Assembly (NCBI GenBank): GCA_013140395.1
Contig: JABFSY010000097.1
Span: 1-8,501, forward strand
Reading direction: 5' to 3'
From: Cyclobacteriaceae bacterium
Lineage (GTDB): Bacteria; Bacteroidota; Bacteroidia; Cytophagales; Cyclobacteriaceae
Length of the DNA stretch: 8,501 bases
Shown: positions 5,845-8,501 of the stretch, one piece after another
Numbering within the stretch: position 1 is the stretch's first letter
Layout: every line of letters starts with the position of its first letter
Program-made: the position numbers and the translations under genes
Notes under the pieces: generated by a model
What the model was told of the DNA's origin: nothing
What the model saw: only the letters and a program-made list of their open reading frames with translations
Database searches by the model: none

Positions 5845-6069
5845 ATGGCAAAAAATGTAGCGGAAATGTTACCCGGAGAAACGGCCATTATAGCTGGATT
5901 TACTGACGAACAAATTGGGCTAAAGCTGCTCGAGTTGGGTTTATTGCCGGGAACAGCCATCCGTTTTAATTTTACTGCGCCCTTTGGCGATCCTATTTGT
6001 GTGAGCGTTTCTGACGTTGATTTGTCATTGCGCATCAATGAGGCCTCCACTATTTCTGTTATCAATTAA
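5845..6069 (+). CDS. feoA: Ferrous iron transport protein FeoA
   Basis: FeoA is a small cytoplasmic SH3-like protein that assists the FeoB iron channel. The 74-residue product is the normal length and shows the family pattern: a start with LPGETAIIAGF, a helix with IGLKLLELGLLPGTAI near 29-44, then a Phe-rich strand with APFGDPICVSV, and a C-terminal strand with LSLRINEASTISV. It is a separate gene here, whereas many Bacteroidales carry a FeoA-FeoB fusion. The TAA shares its last base with the ATG of feoB (TAATG), implying coupled translation. The start at 5845 follows the AT-rich leader of the predicted promoter. Confidence 0.93.
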   Translation: MAKNVAEMLPGETAIIAGFTDEQIGLKLLELGLLPGTAIRFNFTAPFGDPICVSVSDVDLSLRINEASTISVIN

Positions 6070-8180
6070 TGGAAAACGGCCGCATTCGAATTGCATTAAC
6101 AGGTAAACCCAATGCAGGGAAGTCATCCCTTTTCAATCACCTCACCGGACTTAACCAAAAAATCGGAAATTTTCCCGGAGTGACAGTTGATAAACGCATG
6201 GGCTCTTGCCAATTGGACATTAACACTCAGGCAGAAATTATTGACCTCCCCGGAATCTACAGCCTCTACCCGCGTACGCTCGATGAGAAAATAGTTACGG
6301 AGATTTTCTCTGATCAAAAAAGTGAACTCTACCCGGATAAGGTAGTGTTGATTGCGGATGCGACCAACCTCAAGAATTGCATGTTACTGCTTACACAGTT
6401 GATCGATTTGCGGATACCTACGGTGGTCGCCTTGAATATGATGGATCTGGCTGCCAAATCAGGGTTGAGTATAGATGTAAAGCGGTTCTCATCCCTGTTA
6501 GACGTACCAGTGGTAATGATCAATGCGCGAAAGGGTCATGGGATCTATGAACTGAAGAGACTCTTAGCCGAGCCGCTTTCAGCTTCCAAGAAATCAGTCT
6601 TTCAAATTGAAGACGAAATCAAGCCGGTTATCGCGATCATTAAAAATCATTTCAACCTCGCTACTGATTACGAAGCTTATCACTTTCTACAGCAAACTGA
6701 TAATTTGGTTTTCCTTAGTCACGAGCAGCGTGCGTTTATTAAAGCGGTTGCGAAAGAACATCAGTTCTTTCCACACAAATATCAAGGTGCAGAAACGGTG
6801 ATGCGGTATGGGTTTATTCAGGAACTGTTGAACAAGGCGATTGTCAAGCCTTCACACCGCGACTGGAAAAGAGTGTCACATGGAATCGATCGAGTACTCA
6901 CTCACAAAGTGGGCGGCTACATTATTTTTTTCGGGGTGCTGTTTCTTATTTTTCAAGCGATTTTTGCCTGGGCCCAAATACCCATGGATTTTATTGATTC
7001 TTCATTTGCGAGGCTCAGTAATGTTTTATCAAGAGAACTGCCGGAGGGTCCTTTTTTTGAATTGATCTCGCAGGGAATTGTACCCGGTATTGGCGGAATA
7101 GTCATCTTTATTCCGCAGATCGCCATCCTCTTCGCCTGTATTGCCCTCCTGGAGGAAAGCGGGTATATGGCACGTGTGGTTTTCTTGATGGATAAGGCAA
7201 TGCGCAAGTTCGGGTTGAACGGGAAAAGTGTAGTGCCCTTAATGTCGGGATGGGCCTGTGCCATACCGGCAATCATGGCAACTCGGACTATTGACAATTG
7301 GAAAGAGCGACTCATCACGATATTTGTTACTCCTTTTATGAGCTGTTCCGCTCGTCTTCCAGTGTTTACCATATTGGTTGCACTCATCATTCCTAATGTA
7401 AAACTGTTTGGATTTTTTAACTACCAGGGCTTAGTACTAATGGGCCTTTATTTGTTGGGTTTTTTAGCCGCCATCTTCTCTGCCTGGGCGATGAAATTCA
7501 TTATTAAGACAACGGAACGAAGTTTTTTAATGATGGAGTTGCCCACTTATCGAATGCCGCGGTGGTCCAATGTTGGGTATACCATTGTAGAAAAAACCAA
7601 AACTTTTGTATTCGAGGCAGGGCGCGTTATTCTGGCTATCTCTATTATTCTATGGGTGCTGGCAAGCTATGGCCCGGTGGATGAAATGAATGATGCAAAA
7701 CGTGTGGTGAGAGCAGAATCAAGCGCCTTACAACTGTCGGAAGCCGAAATTGAGAATCGGGTTGCCGCTTATAAACTCGAACATTCTTATGCTGGCAAGT
7801 TGGGGAAAGGCATTGAGCCACTGATACGACCACTCGGATTTGATTGGAAAATAGGCATTGCTTTAGTCACTTCTTTTGCTGCGCGCGAAGTCTTTGTTGG
7901 TACGATTGCAACTATTTATAGCATTGGTAGTACAGAGGATCAGCCGACCATTAAGCAACGCCTTCGCTCGGAAATTAACCCCGAAACGGGTGGTCCGCGC
8001 TACACTCCCGCAGTTGGAATGTCCCTACTTATCTTTTATACATTTGCCATGCAGTGCATGAGTACGCTGGCTATCGTTAAGCGTGAGACTAAGGGTTGGA
8101 AATGGCCACTTATACAACTGGCTTACATGACTGGGCTGGCCTATCTATCTGCCTTCATTGTCTATCAGGTAATGTCCTGA
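6069..8180 (+). CDS. feoB: Ferrous iron transporter FeoB
   Basis: FeoB imports Fe2+ across the inner membrane, gated by a cytosolic GTPase domain. The 703-residue product is a typical full-length FeoB. The G domain shows G1 GKPNAGKSS at 12-20, the switch-I region GNFPGVTVD at 33-41, G3 DLPG at 59-62, G4 NMMD at 123-126 and a G5-like NARKG at 152-156, where Asn stands at a position that is usually Ser. A helical regulatory segment spans about 170-265. The membrane part starts near 280 and carries two Gate motifs: SGWACAIPAIMATRT at 393-407 (Cys397) and TPFMSCSARLPVF at 421-433 (Cys426). A later MQCMSTLAI contains Cys663. No FeoC domain is fused at the end. The first base is shared with the feoA stop. 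Loss of function is not indicated by any motif. Confidence 0.96.
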   Translation: MENGRIRIALTGKPNAGKSSLFNHLTGLNQKIGNFPGVTVDKRMGSCQLDINTQAEIIDLPGIYSLYPRTLDEKIVTEIFSDQKSELYPDKVVLIADATNLKNCMLLLTQLIDLRIPTVVALNMMDLAAKSGLSIDVKRFSSLLDVPVVMINARKGHGIYELKRLLAEPLSASKKSVFQIEDEIKPVIAIIKNHFNLATDYEAYHFLQQTDNLVFLSHEQRAFIKAVAKEHQFFPHKYQGAETVMRYGFIQELLNKAIVKPSHRDWKRVSHGIDRVLTHKVGGYIIFFGVLFLIFQAIFAWAQIPMDFIDSSFARLSNVLSRELPEGPFFELISQGIVPGIGGIVIFIPQIAILFACIALLEESGYMARVVFLMDKAMRKFGLNGKSVVPLMSGWACAIPAIMATRTIDNWKERLITIFVTPFMSCSARLPVFTILVALIIPNVKLFGFFNYQGLVLMGLYLLGFLAAIFSAWAMKFIIKTTERSFLMMELPTYRMPRWSNVGYTIVEKTKTFVFEAGRVILAISIILWVLASYGPVDEMNDAKRVVRAESSALQLSEAEIENRVAAYKLEHSYAGKLGKGIEPLIRPLGFDWKIGIALVTSFAAREVFVGTIATIYSIGSTEDQPTIKQRLRSEINPETGGPRYTPAVGMSLLIFYTFAMQCMSTLAIVKRETKGWKWPLIQLAYMTGLAYLSAFIVYQVMS

Positions 8181-8182
8181 TC

Positions 8183-8204
8183 AAAATAGAATATTTTCTT
8201 TTTG
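8183..8204 (+). terminator. Weak terminator-like hairpin after feoB
   Basis: AAAATA and TATTTT form a six-base stem around GAA, followed by a T-rich stretch (CTTTTTG). The stem is AT-only and so weak, but the location directly after the feoB stop and the T-run fit an end of the feoAB transcript. Confidence 0.22.
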
Positions 8205-8214
8205 TTCTTTATCC

Positions 8215-8222
8215 TATATTTC
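8215..8222 (+). promoter_or_regulatory. Possible -7 box before the TerB-like gene
   Basis: TATATTTC matches TAnnTTTG except for the last base and lies 16 bases before the ATG at 8239. There is no convincing -33 partner at the right distance. Confidence 0.25.
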
Positions 8223-8238
8223 AGCAACAAATAAAAGT

Positions 8239-8501
8239 ATGGATTCACAAAGAGATTATCATCTGGGACTTCTTTATCTGGTTCACTTACTGATTAGCGC
8301 TGACGGAGTGGTAGATGAACACGAGCAGAGACAGTTGCTCAAGATTCGGGATGTGGAAGGTATCTCTCCTGATGTGTTCGAGGAGTTTAACAATCAGGTG
8401 AAGCAAAGGAAAGATCGTGATATCTACCAATTGGGTATTGAATTCATTAATAAGTGTTCTGATGAAAAGAAGCTCGATGCATTTGTCCATTTGTATAAGA
8501 T
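8239..8501 (+). CDS. TerB-like (tellurite-resistance-type) domain protein, 3' end outside window
   Basis: An open frame of 87 codons runs off the right edge. The N-terminal part has the helical TerB-like pattern: GLLYLVHLLISADGVVDEHE, in which an acidic loop (ADGVVDEHE) sits between two helices, then a helix with RQLLKIRDVEG, and further helices around EEFNNQV and YQLGIEFINKCSDEKK. TerB-family domains are small all-helical, metal-binding-type folds found in many bacterial proteins, most of which have nothing to do with tellurite resistance. No other ter genes are seen. The ATG follows an A-rich, SD-less leader. The unseen C-terminus could carry a further domain. Confidence 0.72.
   Translation, partial: MDSQRDYHLGLLYLVHLLISADGVVDEHEQRQLLKIRDVEGISPDVFEEFNNQVKQRKDRDIYQLGIEFINKCSDEKKLDAFVHLYK

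Noticed and set aside
6953..7390. 145-codon open frame on the minus strand
   Set aside because: It is antisense to the membrane part of feoB, which is clearly coding; no family features.
8239..8501. Tellurite-resistance operon
   Set aside because: Only a TerB-like domain is seen; no terA, terC, terD or terE relatives are present, and the domain is widespread in unrelated proteins.
1..8501. CRISPR array, insertion sequence, tRNA or a new defence/mobile system
   Set aside because: No direct-repeat arrays, transposase or tRNA cloverleaf were seen on reading, and the identified genes are core functions with ordinary spacing and similar codon use.

Overview
The window looks like an ordinary chromosomal stretch from a member of the Bacteroidota, most likely a free-living Cytophagales-type bacterium. 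The evidence is a GldB-type gliding-motility lipoprotein, a Bacteroidota-style deoxynucleoside kinase, start regions without Shine-Dalgarno sequences, and promoter-like boxes resembling the Bacteroidota -33/-7 signal (TTTG / TAnnTTTG). The genus cannot be named from the sequence alone. No rRNA, tRNA, insertion sequence, CRISPR array, integrase or long repeat was seen, and no gene-free stretch exceeds about 130 bases.

Layout. Positions 2-190 (+) are the 3' end of an unidentified gene. It is followed after 17 bases by recX (208-699, +). Convergent to recX is a large fusion nuclease (736-2109, -) that joins a DnaQ-like DEDDh exonuclease to a UvrC/Cho-like GIY-YIG endonuclease and keeps a UvrC-type four-cysteine cluster. 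Divergent from it is a compact + strand cluster: a small four-helix membrane protein (2172-2525), a DUF1801 protein with a TTG start (2543-2929) and an RluA/RluD-family pseudouridine synthase (2926-3954, ATGA overlap). A deoxynucleoside kinase (3991-4620, -) converges on that cluster and diverges from gldB (4742-5752, +). Then come feoA (5845-6069) and feoB (6069-8180), the ferrous-iron import pair, sharing one base. The window ends inside a TerB-like gene (8239 to the edge).

How the genes relate. They cover unrelated core tasks: recombination control and DNA repair (recX, the fusion nuclease), RNA modification (the RluD-like enzyme), nucleotide salvage (dNK), cell-surface motility (gldB) and iron uptake (feoAB). 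Only feoA-feoB and the 2172-3954 cluster look like true co-transcribed units.

Most interesting points. I do not see a new multi-gene defence or mobile system. The points worth a second look are: (1) the fusion nuclease with its retained UvrC-type cysteines; (2) a perfect 12-base palindrome with the FNR/CRP half-site pattern upstream of feoA, placed where a class II activator would bind; (3) a second, weaker inverted repeat over the predicted feoA transcription start, which could be an iron-repressor site; (4) a recurring AnnTTCGC form of the -7 box in front of several genes, in one case directly against the start codon; (5) a TTG start just after a perfect TAnnTTTG box. All regulatory statements are pattern readings and untested.
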